From the NCBI RefSeq assembly GCF_004345725.1, contig NZ_SLXG01000004.1, positions 124,001 to 188,000 of the forward strand: a stretch of 64,000 nucleotides of DNA, in the 5' to 3' direction. Source of the stretch: Crenobacter luteus (lineage in GTDB: Bacteria; Pseudomonadota; Gammaproteobacteria; Burkholderiales; Chromobacteriaceae). The translations under genes and the position numbers were made by a program. Positions 21,957 to 34,830 of this stretch are shown here, one piece after another; position 1 is the first letter of the stretch; the number at the start of each line of letters is the position of its first letter. The notes below the pieces were generated by a model. That model saw nothing but the letters and a program-made list of their open reading frames with translations, had not been told where the DNA came from and ran no database searches.

Positions 21957-22427
21957 TCAGTCGTCGTGGTCGGACGCGGCGAAATCGTCTGCGTCGACGC
22001 CGTCCAGCGCGCGGCGGATCGCGTCCATCGGCAGGCCGCGCCCGGCGAGAAAGCGCATCTGCTTGGCCCATTCCTCGCGGCTTTGCGGCTTCTTGCCGAA
22101 CTTCTTCCGCCACAGCGCGCGGGCCAGCGCGACGTCATCCTGCCCGGCCAGAGCCTGTTCGATCGTCTCTGCCGCGACGCCCTTGTCGCGCAACTCGGCG
22201 GCGAGGCGCCGGCTGCCGTAGCGTTGGCCCTTGCTCGAGGCGGTCTGCTCGGCGAAGCGGGTGTCGGACTGCCAGCCGCGCTCGGCCAACTCGTCGAGCA
22301 GCGCGTCGACCTCGGCCGCGCTGTCGGCGTGCGGCGCGAGCTTGGCGAAAAGTTCGCGGCGCGAATACTCGCGCCGCGACAACAGGTCGACGGCGCGGGC
22401 CCTGAGGCTTTTGCCGGTCGGCTTCAT
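21957..22427 (-). CDS. recX: Regulatory protein RecX
   Basis: A 156-residue three-helix-repeat protein that binds RecA filaments and modulates their growth. [37 protein letters not shown] and [15 protein letters not shown] are the RecX repeat hallmarks. It starts five bases after recA, the usual recA-recX operon. An extended upstream frame (through recA in another frame) is not real. A dispersed 9-mer lies in the LAE codons at 22281. Confidence 0.93.
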   Translation of the reverse strand: MKPTGKSLRARAVDLLSRREYSRRELFAKLAPHADSAAEVDALLDELAERGWQSDTRFAEQTASSKGQRYGSRRLAAELRDKGVAAETIEQALAGQDDVALARALWRKKFGKKPQSREEWAKQMRFLAGRGLPMDAIRRALDGVDADDFAASDHDD

Positions 22428-22432
22428 CGGGT

Positions 22433-23485
<1,053 letters not shown>

Positions 23486-23531
23486 GCTTTCTCCAAACAA
23501 GATTTGAGTCGAGGTACGAGGGTGTCGCTTG

Positions 23532-23537
23532 ATTATC
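23532..23537 (-). promoter_or_regulatory. Possible -10 element of the recA promoter
   Basis: Reads GATAAT on the minus strand, 47 bases before the recA start, in an A+T-rich patch. No good -35 at normal spacing and no CTGT-N8-ACAG type operator were seen. Confidence 0.35.
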
Positions 23538-23673
23538 GCACAAAATCAAAACCGCCTGCGCGGGCGCGACTTGAGGAATGCGCGCCCGTGCCCACTTTAC
23601 TCCATATGGGGCCCGGCGCGACAAGGCCGCGCCGGCGCCGGCGCATTCCCCCTTCGACGGCAGGTATGCCACA

Positions 23674-24705
23674 ATGAACGGCATGTTGAACGAGCGCGCA
23701 CAGATCCTTCTCAAGACGCTGATCGAGCGTTACATCGCCGACGGCCAGCCGGTCGGCTCGCGCACGCTGTCGCGCCTGCCGGGGCTCGAACTGTCGCCGG
23801 CGTCGATCCGCAACGTGATGGCCGACCTCGAGGACATGGGGCTGGTGACCAGTCCGCACACCTCGGCCGGCCGTATCCCGACCGCGCGCGGCTACCGCGT
23901 GTTCGTCGACCGGCTGCTGGCGATCCAGCCGCTGGCCGCGCCCGAGGTCGACCAGATCGCGCTCGGTCTGGTGCCAGACAGCCCGCAAAAGCTCGCGCAG
24001 GCCGCCTCGCACCTGCTGTCCGACCTGACCCATTTCGCCGGCGTGGTGGTGACGCCGCAGCGCCCCGACGTCGCCTTTCGCCAGATCGAGTTCCTCAGGC
24101 TGTCGGAGAAGCGCGTGCTGCTGATCCTGGTGACGCTGGACGGCGACGTGCAGAACCATCTGCTGACCACGGCGCGCGACTATGCCCCGAGCGAGCTGGT
24201 CGAGGCGGCCAATTTCCTGAACGCGCACTACGCCGGCCAGGGGCTGTCGAGCGTCGCGGCGCGCATCGAGGTCGAGCTGCGCCAGTTGCAGAGCGACATC
24301 AGCACGCTGATGAGCGCGGCGATCCGGCTCGGCCAACGTTCGCTGTCCGACCCGGCCGATGCGGTGGTGATCGCCGGCGAGAACCGCCTGCTCGACGTCG
24401 ACGAGCTGTCCGAAGACCGCACGCGGCTGCGCGAGCTGTTCGACACCTTCGAGCGCCGCACCGAGCTGTTGCGTCTCCTGGACCAGAGCCGCGGCGCGCA
24501 GGGCGTGCGCCTGTTCATCGGCGAGGAATCGGGCGTGATGACGCTCGGCGACTGCTCGGTGGTCGCCGCGCCCTACCGCATCAACGGCCAGGTGGTCGGC
24601 ACGCTCGGCGTGATCGGCCCGACGCGCATGGCCTACGAGCGCGTGATCCCCATCGTCGACATCACCGCGCGCCTGGTCGGCAGCGCGCTCTCCTATCCCG
24701 AATGA
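23674..24705 (+). CDS. hrcA: Heat-inducible transcription repressor HrcA
   Basis: A 343-residue HrcA repressor, which binds CIRCE operators in front of groESL and dnaK operons. The winged-helix start ([20 protein letters not shown], then [20 protein letters not shown]), a GAF-like core and the C-terminal [30 protein letters not shown] are diagnostic. ATG 23674 has a weak AGGT ribosome site; ATG 23683 is an equal alternative. Divergent from recA. I see no CIRCE element nearby, so it is not obviously autoregulated. A 9-mer copy lies at 24328. Confidence 0.95.
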   Translation: MNGMLNERAQILLKTLIERYIADGQPVGSRTLSRLPGLELSPASIRNVMADLEDMGLVTSPHTSAGRIPTARGYRVFVDRLLAIQPLAAPEVDQIALGLVPDSPQKLAQAASHLLSDLTHFAGVVVTPQRPDVAFRQIEFLRLSEKRVLLILVTLDGDVQNHLLTTARDYAPSELVEAANFLNAHYAGQGLSSVAARIEVELRQLQSDISTLMSAAIRLGQRSLSDPADAVVIAGENRLLDVDELSEDRTRLRELFDTFERRTELLRLLDQSRGAQGVRLFIGEESGVMTLGDCSVVAAPYRINGQVVGTLGVIGPTRMAYERVIPIVDITARLVGSALSYPE

Positions 24706-24754
24706 GGCGCCGCGCGCCGTCGGGCGCGGCCCATCCGCAACGCAAAGGATTTTC

Positions 24755-25777
24755 ATGACCCGCCTGTCCCGCATTCTCGGCGCCCTGTTGGCGCTCCTGG
24801 CCGCGCCGGCCGTCTTCGCCGACGCCGCGCTGCTGCTGCGCGCCGACGTGCAGCGCTATATCGACGAGCAGGTGGCGACCGGCCGCTTCGCGCGCCCGGA
24901 GCTCGAGGCGGTGTTCGCCAACGTCGAATCCAAGCCGGCCATCATCCGCGCGCTCGACAGGCCGTCGACGTCGCGGCCGTGGCACCAGTTCCGCCCCGGC
25001 TTCGTCAACGACCGGCTGGTCGCCGCCGGCGTCGAGTTCTGGCGCGCCAACGCCGCGCAGCTGGCGCGCGCCGAAACGAGCTACGGCGTGCCGCCGGAGA
25101 TGGTCGCCGCCATCATCGGCATCGAGACGCGCTACGGCCAGAACATGGGCAGCTTTCGCGTCGTCGACGCGCTCGCCACCATTGGCTTCGACTACCCGCG
25201 CCGCGCCGCCTTTTTCCGCAACGAGCTGACCGAGTTCCTGCTCCTGGCCAAGGAGGAGCGCCGCGACCCGATGGGCTTCGTCGGCAGCTACGCCGGCGCG
25301 ATGGGGCTGCCGCAGTTCATGCCGTCGAGCTTCCGCAAGTGGGCGGTCGACTTCGACGGCGACGGCCGTCGCGACATCTGGGGCAGCGCGACCGACGCGA
25401 TCGGCAGCGTCGCCAATTACTTCAGCGTCCACGGCTGGATCAAGGGCGACGACGTGGTGGTGCCGGCGCAGGTGACGCCGGGGCCGCAGATCGACGCGCT
25501 GGTCGCCGACAAGTTCAACCTGCACTACACCGTCGGCGAGCTGAAAAAGATGGGCGTCGTGCCGCAGGCGCCGGTGCGCGACGAGGTGAGGGCGGTGCTG
25601 GTGCCGCTGGAAACCGCGCCGGGCGTGACCGAGTACTGGCTCGGCCTGAACAATTTCTACACGATCACCCGTTACAACAAGAGCACGCTGTACGCGAAGG
25701 CGGCGCAGGAGTTGGCCGAGCGCATCCGCGAGGCGAAGTACGCCGGCGACGCCGGTGTCGCGCGCGCCGGCCAATAA
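24755..25777 (+). CDS. mltB: Lytic murein transglycosylase B
   Basis: A 340-residue periplasmic peptidoglycan lytic transglycosylase. A signal peptide precedes ADAALLLRADV. The catalytic Glu lies in IIGIETRYGQNMG, and AGAMGLPQFMPSSFRKWAVD plus DIWGSATDAIGSVANYF are family motifs. No lipobox Cys is seen, so this is a soluble periplasmic form rather than the E. coli lipoprotein. It ends 16 bases before dnaX, and the intervening GGTAGAAT may give dnaX its own start. A 9-mer copy lies at 25712 near the 3' end. Confidence 0.92.
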   Translation: MTRLSRILGALLALLAAPAVFADAALLLRADVQRYIDEQVATGRFARPELEAVFANVESKPAIIRALDRPSTSRPWHQFRPGFVNDRLVAAGVEFWRANAAQLARAETSYGVPPEMVAAIIGIETRYGQNMGSFRVVDALATIGFDYPRRAAFFRNELTEFLLLAKEERRDPMGFVGSYAGAMGLPQFMPSSFRKWAVDFDGDGRRDIWGSATDAIGSVANYFSVHGWIKGDDVVVPAQVTPGPQIDALVADKFNLHYTVGELKKMGVVPQAPVRDEVRAVLVPLETAPGVTEYWLGLNNFYTITRYNKSTLYAKAAQELAERIREAKYAGDAGVARAGQ

Positions 25778-25793
25778 GGTAGAATCCGCCGCC

Positions 25794-27668
25794 ATGAGCT
25801 ACCAAGTCCTTGCCCGCAAGTGGCGACCCAAGCGCTTTGCCGACCTGGTCGGCCAGGGGCATGTGGTGCGCGCGTTGTCGAACGCGCTGGCGGAAAACCG
25901 CCTGCACCACGCCTACCTGTTGACCGGCACGCGCGGCGTGGGCAAGACCACCATCGCGCGCATCCTCGCCAAGAGCCTCAACTGCGAGGCCGGCGCCGGC
26001 GCCGAGCCGTGCGGCGTCTGCGCGGCCTGCCGCGACATCGACGCCGGCCGCTTCGTCGACCTTCTGGAGATCGACGCCGCGTCGAACACCGGCATCGACA
26101 ACATCCGCGAGGTGCTGGAAAACGCGCAGTACGCGCCGTCGTCGGGTCGTTTCAAGGTCTACATCATCGACGAGGTGCACATGCTCTCGAAGAGCGCCTT
26201 CAACGCGATGCTGAAGACGCTCGAGGAGCCGCCGGCGCACGTCAAGTTCATCCTCGCCACCACCGACCCGCAGAAGGTGCCGGTCACGGTGTTGAGCCGC
26301 TGCCTGCAGTTCTCCTTGCGCAACATGACGCCGCAGCAGGTCGCCGACCACCTCGCGCATGTGCTCGACGCCGAGGGCGTGCCCTACGAGGCGGGCGCGC
26401 TGTCCTTGCTCGGCCGCGCCGCCGCCGGTTCGATGCGCGACGCGCTGTCGCTCTTGGACCAGGCGATCGCCTACGGCGTCGGCCGGGTCGAGGAGGGTGG
26501 CGTGCGCGCGATGCTCGGCGCGATCGACCGCCGCTACCTGTTCACGCTGCTCGACGCGCTGGCCGACAACGACGGCCCGAGGCTGTTGGCCGAGGCCGAC
26601 AGGTTGGCCGAGCTGTCGGTCGGCTTCGACCATGCGCTCGCCGAGCTCGCCTTGCTGCTGCACCAGGTCGCGCTCGCGCAGACCGTGCTGGCGGCGCTGG
26701 CGCCCGACGAGCCCGAGCGCGACGCGATCGTCGCGCTGGCCGAGCGCCTCGCGCCCGAGGACGTGCAGCTGTACTACCAGATCGCCGTGCACGGCCGCAA
26801 AGACCTGCCGCTGGCGCCCGACGAGCACGCCGGCTTCGCGATGACGCTGCTCAGGATGTTGGCCTTCCACCCGGCGAGCCTGCCGGGGGCGAGCGCCGGC
26901 GCTACCCGGGCGCCAGCGGCGCGAGCGGCCCAGCCCGCCGCGCCGGCGTCGCAGCCGGCGCGCGGCGAAGCGGTCGCCGCCATGCCATCGGCCAACGTGG
27001 CGCGCTCGGCCGAGCCCGCGGCGGAGCCGGCGCCCGAACCCGAACCCGAGCCTGCGCCACCAATCGCGCCGCCGGCGTCCGAAGCGGCCGCGCCGCGCCG
27101 CGCCGATGCCGACGTGCCGCCGTGGCTGGACGAGGTGCCGCCGCCCGACGAGTGGGAAGTCTCGCCGCGCGCGCCCGCGTCGACGCCGTCCCGTCCGGTA
27201 CGCCCCGCGCCCGAGCGGCCGGCCGAGCCGGTCGCAACGCCGCAGCCCGCCGCGCCGTTCACCTTCAGCGGCGACTGGCTCGAGCTGGCCGACCACCTGA
27301 TGAAGACCGCGGCGAGCCGGCTCGGCATGGCGCGCATGCTGCTCGAGAACGCGGTGCTGAAGCGTATCGACGCCGGCTGCTGGCACCTGGCGATCGCGCC
27401 GGCCTTCGCCAATCATCCCGGCGCCGGCCGCGAGGCGGTGCAGAAACTGAAGGATGCGATCGCGGCCGTGCTCGGCGAGCCGGTCGAGATCCAGATCGAA
27501 ACCGACGCCGCGATCGGTGAAACCCCGGCGCTGCGGCGCGCGCGCCACCGCGACGAGCGACAGGCCGCCGCGCGCGCCGCGCTGGAAAACGACCCCGTGG
27601 TCAAGGCATTCGAGCGCGAATTCGGCGCCGTGCTGCTGACCGATACCATCCAACCCATGCAGGAGTGA
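25794..27668 (+). CDS. dnaX: DNA polymerase III subunit gamma/tau
   Basis: A 624-residue clamp-loader ATPase. Walker A GTRGVGKT is at 45-52, the zinc module cysteines are C64, C73, C76 and C79, Walker [11 protein letters not shown] follows, and the SRC sensor is in [11 protein letters not shown] long Pro/Ala/Glu-rich linker (about 365-500) leads to the tau C-terminal domains. I saw no A-AAA-AAG slippery site, so a separate gamma made by frameshifting is not evident. ATG 25794 is chosen because [13 protein letters not shown] is the family start. Two 9-mer copies lie 18 bases apart (26586 and 26604). ybaB follows after four bases. Confidence 0.96.
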   Translation: MSYQVLARKWRPKRFADLVGQGHVVRALSNALAENRLHHAYLLTGTRGVGKTTIARILAKSLNCEAGAGAEPCGVCAACRDIDAGRFVDLLEIDAASNTGIDNIREVLENAQYAPSSGRFKVYIIDEVHMLSKSAFNAMLKTLEEPPAHVKFILATTDPQKVPVTVLSRCLQFSLRNMTPQQVADHLAHVLDAEGVPYEAGALSLLGRAAAGSMRDALSLLDQAIAYGVGRVEEGGVRAMLGAIDRRYLFTLLDALADNDGPRLLAEADRLAELSVGFDHALAELALLLHQVALAQTVLAALAPDEPERDAIVALAERLAPEDVQLYYQIAVHGRKDLPLAPDEHAGFAMTLLRMLAFHPASLPGASAGATRAPAARAAQPAAPASQPARGEAVAAMPSANVARSAEPAAEPAPEPEPEPAPPIAPPASEAAAPRRADADVPPWLDEVPPPDEWEVSPRAPASTPSRPVRPAPERPAEPVATPQPAAPFTFSGDWLELADHLMKTAASRLGMARMLLENAVLKRIDAGCWHLAIAPAFANHPGAGREAVQKLKDAIAAVLGEPVEIQIETDAAIGETPALRRARHRDERQAAARAALENDPVVKAFEREFGAVLLTDTIQPMQE

Positions 27669-27672
27669 CACC

Positions 27673-28011
27673 ATGTTCGGCAAAGGCGGAATCGCCGGCC
27701 TGATGAAGCAGGCCCAGCAGATGCAGGAAAACATGAAGAAGGCGCAGGAAGAACTGGCCAATATCGAGGTCGAGGGCCAGGCCGGCGCCGGCCTCGTCAA
27801 GGTGGTGATGAACTGCCAGCACGCGGTCAAGCGCGTCGCGATCGACCCGAGCCTGCTGTCGGGCGACGCCGACGACAAGGAAATGCTCGAGGACCTGGTC
27901 GCCGCAGCGCTGAACGACGCGGTGCGCAAGGTCGAGACCACCACGCAGGAGAAGATGTCCGGCTTTACCGCCGGCCTGAACCTGCCGCCGGGCATGAAGC
28001 TGCCGTTCTGA
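27673..28011 (+). CDS. Nucleoid-associated protein YbaB/EbfC family
   Basis: A 112-residue DNA-binding protein of the YbaB/EbfC family: [36 protein letters not shown] and a C-terminal [12 protein letters not shown]. Dimers form tweezers that bind DNA. It sits in the conserved dnaX-ybaB-recR order, starting four bases after dnaX. Here a strong hairpin with a T-run intervenes before recR. Confidence 0.94.
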   Translation: MFGKGGIAGLMKQAQQMQENMKKAQEELANIEVEGQAGAGLVKVVMNCQHAVKRVAIDPSLLSGDADDKEMLEDLVAAALNDAVRKVETTTQEKMSGFTAGLNLPPGMKLPF

Positions 28012-28038
28012 TCGCCGGCCGCTTCCGGATCTCGATTG

Positions 28039-28076
28039 AAGGTTGGCCGAGGCCGGGTGCCTCGGCCAACCTTTTT
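28039..28076 (+). terminator. Terminator built from an inverted pair of the dispersed 9-mer
   Basis: 15-bp perfect stem AAGGTTGGCCGAGGC (28039-28053) / GCCTCGGCCAACCTT (28059-28073), 5-nt loop, ending in a T5 run. It would end the dnaX-ybaB message 15 bases before recR. Confidence 0.9.
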
Positions 28077-28090
28077 GTTGTGGAGACGCG

Positions 28091-28687
28091 ATGAAAAATC
28101 CTCCCTCGCTCGACTCGCTGATCGCCGCGCTCAAGGTCTTGCCCGGCGTCGGGCCCAAGTCGGCGCAGCGCATGGCCTTTCACCTGCTGCAGCGCGACAA
28201 GGCCGGCGCCGAGCGGCTGGCGCGCGCGCTCGATAAGGCGCTCTCCAACCTGACGCACTGCGAGCGCTGCAACACCTTCAGCGAGACGCCGGTGTGCAAT
28301 CTGTGCGCCGACGCGTCGCGCCGCCAGGACCTGCTGTGCGTGGTCGAGATGCCGGCCGACCTGTTGATGCTCGAGCAGGCGCACTGCCACGACGGTTTGT
28401 ACTTCGTGCTGATGGGGCGCATCTCGCCGCTCGACGGCGTCGGCCCGCGCGACGTCGCGCTCGAGAAGCTGTTCCACCGCGCACTCGACGGCGTGGTCGA
28501 GGAGGTGATCGTCGCGACCAACTTCACCGCCGAGGGCGAGGCGACCGCGCACGTGGTCACTGAACTGCTGAAAAACCGCGGACTCAAACTGACACGGATC
28601 GCGCGCGGCATGCCGGTCGGCGGCGAACTCGAGTACGTCGACCCCGGCACGCTCGCGCAGGCGATGTTCGAGCGGCGCAAGCTGTAG
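28091..28687 (+). CDS. recR: Recombination protein RecR
   Basis: A 198-residue RecR, which works with RecF and RecO to load RecA at gaps. [20 protein letters not shown] (helix-hairpin-helix), the zinc finger C-x2-C...C-x2-C (CERCNTF, VCNLC) and the Toprim domain ([27 protein letters not shown]) are intact. ATG 28091 follows TGGAGACGCG. It directly follows a terminator, so transcription must read through it or start in the 15-30 bases between, where no promoter is evident. Confidence 0.96.
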   Translation: MKNPPSLDSLIAALKVLPGVGPKSAQRMAFHLLQRDKAGAERLARALDKALSNLTHCERCNTFSETPVCNLCADASRRQDLLCVVEMPADLLMLEQAHCHDGLYFVLMGRISPLDGVGPRDVALEKLFHRALDGVVEEVIVATNFTAEGEATAHVVTELLKNRGLKLTRIARGMPVGGELEYVDPGTLAQAMFERRKL

Positions 28688-28725
28688 CACGGCGCGCGCC
28701 GCGTCGGCGAGAAGGCGAGGCTGCG

Positions 28726-29355
28726 ATGAAACGGATCTTTCTGGCGGCGCTGGCGCTGCTGCTGGCCGCTTGCGCGTCCACCACGGTGCGCTCCGAATGG
28801 CGCGATCCGGCCGACGCGGCCGGCGCGGTCGAGCGGCTCGCCGTTTTCGTCGCCGCCCGCGACGGCACGACGCGCGCCTTCGTCGAGGGGCAGCTGGCGC
28901 TGCGCCTGGCCGAGCGCAACCGCGTCTTGGCCGCGTCCGGCGGCGCGCTCGGCCTCGGCGCCGACGTGTCGGAGGCGCGGTTGCGCGAGGCGCTCGCGCG
29001 CGACGGCTTCGACGCGGCGCTCTTGGTGCGGCTGGTGTCGACCGACACCGTCAGGCAGTACCACCCGCCGGAAACCCGCTTCGTCGGCGGCGGCTGGGGC
29101 GGCTGGGGGCCGGGCTACCGCTCCTTCTACAGCTACTATCCTTTCGTCTACACGACGCCGGGCTACACGACGACGACGACGCGCGTGGTGGTCGAGCTGC
29201 TGCTCTACCGCCTGCCCGAGGGGCGCATGGTGTGGAACGCCGTCACCGAGACGGTCAACCCGGACTCGTCGGCCGAGCTGGTCGAGGGCGTCGAGCGCGT
29301 GCTGGCCGACGGGCTGCGCCGCCACCGGCTGCTCGCGCCGCGCCCCGGTGCCTGA
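28726..29355 (+). CDS. Putative lipoprotein, function unknown
   Basis: A 209-residue protein with a lipobox (LLLAAC, Cys at residue 16). After a mixed alpha/beta segment it has a Gly/Trp/Tyr-rich stretch (GGGWGGWGPGYRSFYSYYPF) and a Thr run, then a C-terminal beta/helix segment. The layout resembles small DUF4136-like envelope lipoproteins, but I cannot assign it firmly. It begins 38 bases after recR with GCGAGAAGGCGAGG ahead, and is followed by a very strong hairpin. Confidence 0.65.
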   Translation: MKRIFLAALALLLAACASTTVRSEWRDPADAAGAVERLAVFVAARDGTTRAFVEGQLALRLAERNRVLAASGGALGLGADVSEARLREALARDGFDAALLVRLVSTDTVRQYHPPETRFVGGGWGGWGPGYRSFYSYYPFVYTTPGYTTTTTRVVVELLLYRLPEGRMVWNAVTETVNPDSSAELVEGVERVLADGLRRHRLLAPRPGA

Positions 29356-29356
29356 G

Positions 29357-29400
29357 CCCCCAACGACAAGGCCGCCCGAGGGCGGCCTTGTCGTTGGGGG
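29357..29400. terminator. Long bidirectional hairpin between the lipoprotein gene and marC
   Basis: About 20-bp near-perfect stem (CCCCAACGACAAGGCCGCCC and its complement) with a tiny loop, placed between convergent genes. No T-run on either side. Confidence 0.75.
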
Positions 29401-29406
29401 GCGTGC

Positions 29407-30033
29407 TCAGTGCGGGCCCAGCATCGGGAACAGCCGGTAGATGCCGTCGACGACGATCTCGACCGATACCGCCGCGAGCAGCATGCCCATCACGCGGTTG
29501 ACGATGTTGATGCCGGTCTGGCCCAGGAGGCGCGAGATCGGCGTCGCCAGCGTCATCGCGAGGTAGCAGGCGGTCGCGACCACCACGCCGGCGACGACGA
29601 TCGAGCCGACCTGCCAGACGGTCTTGGCGGTGGTCGCGTAGATGATGACGGTCGAGATGGTGCCCGGGCCGGTCAGGAGCGGAATCGCCATCGGCACGAC
29701 GGCGATGTTGGTGCGGCTCTCGGCCTCGGAGCGTTCCTCCTCGGTGGTCTTGGTCGGCGCCGGCTTCGCGTTCATCAGCGCGATCGCGATCAGCATCACC
29801 AGGAGGCCGCCGCCGACCTGGAAGGAGCCGATGCTGATGCCCAAAAAGCGCAGCAGCCCCTCGCCGACCAGCGCGAACAGCGCGATGACGACGGCGACCG
29901 CGATGGCGGCGGTCTTGGCGATCTTCTTGCGCTCGGCCTGGCCGCTGGTCGGCGTCAGGCTGATGAAGAGCGGCACGGCGCCCAGCGGGTTGACGAGCAC
30001 GAGCAGGGCGATGACGATTTTGGCGATATCCAT
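29407..30033 (-). CDS. MarC family integral membrane protein
   Basis: A 208-residue inner-membrane protein with six hydrophobic segments. VNPLGAVPLFISLTP near the N-terminus and VPMAIPLLTGPGTIST in the middle are MarC/UPF0056 signatures. The family's function is unsettled: early links to multiple antibiotic resistance were withdrawn, and some members act in amino acid export. It lies between two hairpins and is probably monocistronic. Confidence 0.88.
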   Translation of the reverse strand: MDIAKIVIALLVLVNPLGAVPLFISLTPTSGQAERKKIAKTAAIAVAVVIALFALVGEGLLRFLGISIGSFQVGGGLLVMLIAIALMNAKPAPTKTTEEERSEAESRTNIAVVPMAIPLLTGPGTISTVIIYATTAKTVWQVGSIVVAGVVVATACYLAMTLATPISRLLGQTGINIVNRVMGMLLAAVSVEIVVDGIYRLFPMLGPH

Positions 30034-30107
30034 GACGGCATGGTAACCGCAGCCGGATGCCGGCTCAATTCGGGCATTACCGTAGCCGCGCCGCTTTGGG
30101 CCGCCGC

Positions 30108-30147
30108 AAAAAAGTTGGCCGAGCCGCCGCGAGGGGGCTCGGCCAAC
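30108..30147 (-). terminator. Terminator of dapE built from an inverted pair of the dispersed 9-mer
   Basis: Perfect 12-bp arms GTTGGCCGAGCC (30114-30125) and GGCTCGGCCAAC (30136-30147), 10-nt loop, with an A6 run on the left that becomes U6 in the minus-strand RNA, 17 bases after the dapE stop. Confidence 0.9.
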
Positions 30148-30163
30148 CGTGCTGGTGCCGGGC

Positions 30164-32810
<2,647 letters not shown>

Positions 32811-32860
32811 GTCGGGCTCCGGCTCGTCGCGCGAGCTTCTTGTCGGTCGGATGTCGTGAA

Positions 32861-32880
32861 AAAGCCCGCCGAGGCGGGCT
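32861..32880 (-). terminator. Terminator after fadD
   Basis: AGCCCGCC / GGCGGGCT stem; in the minus-strand RNA it is followed by a U5 run. It lies between the fadD stop and the pilU start. Confidence 0.85.
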
Positions 32881-32902
32881 GGATCGTCGTGCGCGGGGCG
32901 GC

Positions 32903-34576
32903 TCAGGCCTTGGCGGTCTCGTCGCGCAGCGCGCGGCGCAGGATCTTGCCGACGTTGGTCTTGGGCAGCTCGCTGCGGAACTCGACCGCCTTGGGCACCT
33001 TGTAGCCGGTCAGGTTCTTGCGGCAGTGTTCGATCACGTCGCGCTCGGTCAGCGCAGGGTCCTTCCTGACGACGAAGACCTTGACCACCTCGCCCGAGTG
33101 CTCGTCGGGGACGCCGACGCAGGCGACCTCGAGCACGCCCGGCAGCGCGGCGACCACGTCCTCGATCTCGTTAGGATACACGTTGAAGCCGGAGACGAGG
33201 ATCATGTCTTTCTTGCGGTCGACCAGCTTGACGAAGCCGCGCGCGTCGACGACCGCCATGTCGCCGGTGGCGAGGAAACCGTCGGCGCCGAGCACCTTGG
33301 CGGTTTCGTCCGGCCGTTTCCAGTAGCCCTTCATCACCTGCGGGCCGCGGATGAACAGCTCGCCGGCCTCGCCGACCGGCAGCGCACGGCCCTCGGCGTC
33401 GCGGATCTCGATCTCGGTCGACGGCACCGGCAGGCCGATGCTGCCGTTGTATTCCTTGAGGTCGAGCGGGTTGATGCAGGCGGCCGGGCTGGTCTCGGTC
33501 AGGCCGTAGGCCTCGACCAGGGTGACGCCGGTGGTGGCCTTCCACTTGTCGGCGACCGCCTTTTGCACCGCCATGCCGCCGCCGAGCACCAGACGCCAGC
33601 TCGAGAAGTCGACCGTCTTGAAGTCCGGGTGATTCAAGAGCGCGTTGAACAGCGTATTGACGCCGGTCATCGCGGTGACCTTGTACTTCTTCAGCTCCTT
33701 GATGAAGCCGGGGATGTCGCGCGGGTTGGTAATCAGCACGTTCAGCGCGCCGATTTCGGTGAACACCATCAGGTTCGCGGTCAGCGAGAAGATGTGGTAG
33801 AGCGGCAGCGCGGTGACGATGATCTCCTCGCCCTCGCGCACCGCCGGCTTGACCCACTCGCCGGCCTGCAGCATGTTGGCGACGATGTTGCGATGCGTCA
33901 GGGTCGCGCCCTTGGCGACGCCGGTGGTGCCGCCGGTGTACTGCAGGAAGGCGATGTCGTCATGGTCGAGCGCGACACGCTCGTGCGGCCGGCGTTGGCC
34001 GAGCGCGAGCGCGTCGTTGAAGCGCGTGTGGCCGGGCAGGTTCCACGGCGGCACCATCTTCTTGACGCGCCGCACGACGAAATTGACGATCGCCGACTTC
34101 GGGAAGCCGAGCAGGTCGCCGATCGCGGTGACGATCACGTTCTTCACCTGCGTGCGCGGCAGCACCTGCTGCAGCACGCCGGCGAAGTTCTCGAGGATGA
34201 CGATGGTCTCGGCGCCGGCGTCGTTGAGCTGGTGTTCGAGCTCGCGCGGGGTGTAGAGCGGGTTGACGTTGACCACCGTGCAGCCGGCGCGCAGCGTGCC
34301 GAATACCGCGACCGGGTATTGCAGCAGGTTGGGCATCATCACCGCGACGCGCGCGCCGCGCGGAAGCTTGAGCGTGTGTTGCAGATAAGCCGCGAAGTGG
34401 CCGGACAGCGCGTCCAGCTCGCCATAGCTGAGCACCTTGTCCATGTTCGCCAGCGCTGGCCGGTCGCGGAACTTGGCGACGCTGCGTTCGAACACGTCGA
34501 CCGCCGAGCGGAACGCGTCGACGTCGATCTCGTGCGCCACCCCTGCCTGGTACTGCGAAAGCCAGATCTTGTCCAT
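32903..34576 (-). CDS. fadD: Long-chain-fatty-acid-CoA ligase
   Basis: A 557-residue acyl-adenylate synthetase (E. coli FadD 561) that activates imported fatty acids as acyl-CoA for beta-oxidation or lipid synthesis. The P-loop-like motif is QYTGGTTGVAKGATLTHRN, the fatty-acyl signature region includes GDMAVVDARGFVKLVDRKKD, and AYGLTETSPAA is the adenylate motif. ATG 34576 (MDKIWL) follows GGAGAAACATCACCC; an upstream in-frame Met at 34645 is not needed. A palindrome upstream suggests repression by a fatty-acid-sensing TetR regulator. 9-mer copies lie at 33995 and 34628. Confidence 0.94.
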   Translation of the reverse strand: MDKIWLSQYQAGVAHEIDVDAFRSAVDVFERSVAKFRDRPALANMDKVLSYGELDALSGHFAAYLQHTLKLPRGARVAVMMPNLLQYPVAVFGTLRAGCTVVNVNPLYTPRELEHQLNDAGAETIVILENFAGVLQQVLPRTQVKNVIVTAIGDLLGFPKSAIVNFVVRRVKKMVPPWNLPGHTRFNDALALGQRRPHERVALDHDDIAFLQYTGGTTGVAKGATLTHRNIVANMLQAGEWVKPAVREGEEIIVTALPLYHIFSLTANLMVFTEIGALNVLITNPRDIPGFIKELKKYKVTAMTGVNTLFNALLNHPDFKTVDFSSWRLVLGGGMAVQKAVADKWKATTGVTLVEAYGLTETSPAACINPLDLKEYNGSIGLPVPSTEIEIRDAEGRALPVGEAGELFIRGPQVMKGYWKRPDETAKVLGADGFLATGDMAVVDARGFVKLVDRKKDMILVSGFNVYPNEIEDVVAALPGVLEVACVGVPDEHSGEVVKVFVVRKDPALTERDVIEHCRKNLTGYKVPKAVEFRSELPKTNVGKILRRALRDETAKA

Positions 34577-34648
34577 GGGTGATGTTTCTCCTTCGTGTGG
34601 GTTGGGGCGCGTGCCATGCCGATGGGGTTGGCCGAGCCTTGTCATTTA

Positions 34649-34678
34649 GTTATGGCGTGCACTTCGCGCGACAGTCAA
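34649..34678 (-). promoter_or_regulatory. Likely fadD promoter
   Basis: On the minus strand TTGACT (34673-34678) and CATAAC (34649-34654) are spaced by 18 bases, about 75 bases before the fadD start. The -35 overlaps the palindrome at 34675-34690. Confidence 0.55.
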
Positions 34679-34690
34679 ACTATCGTTTGA
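34675..34690. promoter_or_regulatory. AAAC-N4-GTTT palindrome (PsrA/FadR-like operator) at fadD
   Basis: TCAAACTATCGTTTGA, a perfect 6-bp dyad with a 4-nt spacer. It resembles the PsrA consensus (G/C)AAAC-N2-4-GTTT(G/C) of TetR-type fatty-acid regulators and overlaps the presumed fadD -35. Confidence 0.6.
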
Positions 34691-34770
34691 AGCGGGACTA
34701 ATTTACCGGAAGGCCACGCCGGCGCAAAGCCCGTCCCGGGGCGCCGGTTTCCTTTTCCCCGTGGATGCTG

Positions 34771-34816
34771 TAAAATCCAACCAATTTAAGGGATGGGCGG
34801 TTCGCCCATTTTTTTA
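34771..34816 (+). promoter_or_regulatory. Promoter and early hairpin terminator (attenuator) ahead of rimP-nusA
   Basis: A TAAAAT -10 (34771-34776) is followed about 20 bases later by a 7-bp stem ATGGGCG / CGCCCAT (34793-34809) with a 3-nt loop and a T7 run, ending 15 bases before the rimP start. A terminator this early in the leader fits NusA-sensitive autoregulation of the operon. Confidence 0.65.
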
Positions 34817-34830
34817 TTTGTGGAAAAGGC

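Noticed and set aside
23486-23673. LexA/SOS box upstream of recA
   Set aside because: No CTGT-N8-ACAG or similar dyad seen.
26800-27000. Programmed frameshift site in dnaX
   Set aside because: No A-AAA-AAG-like slippery heptamer seen in the linker region.
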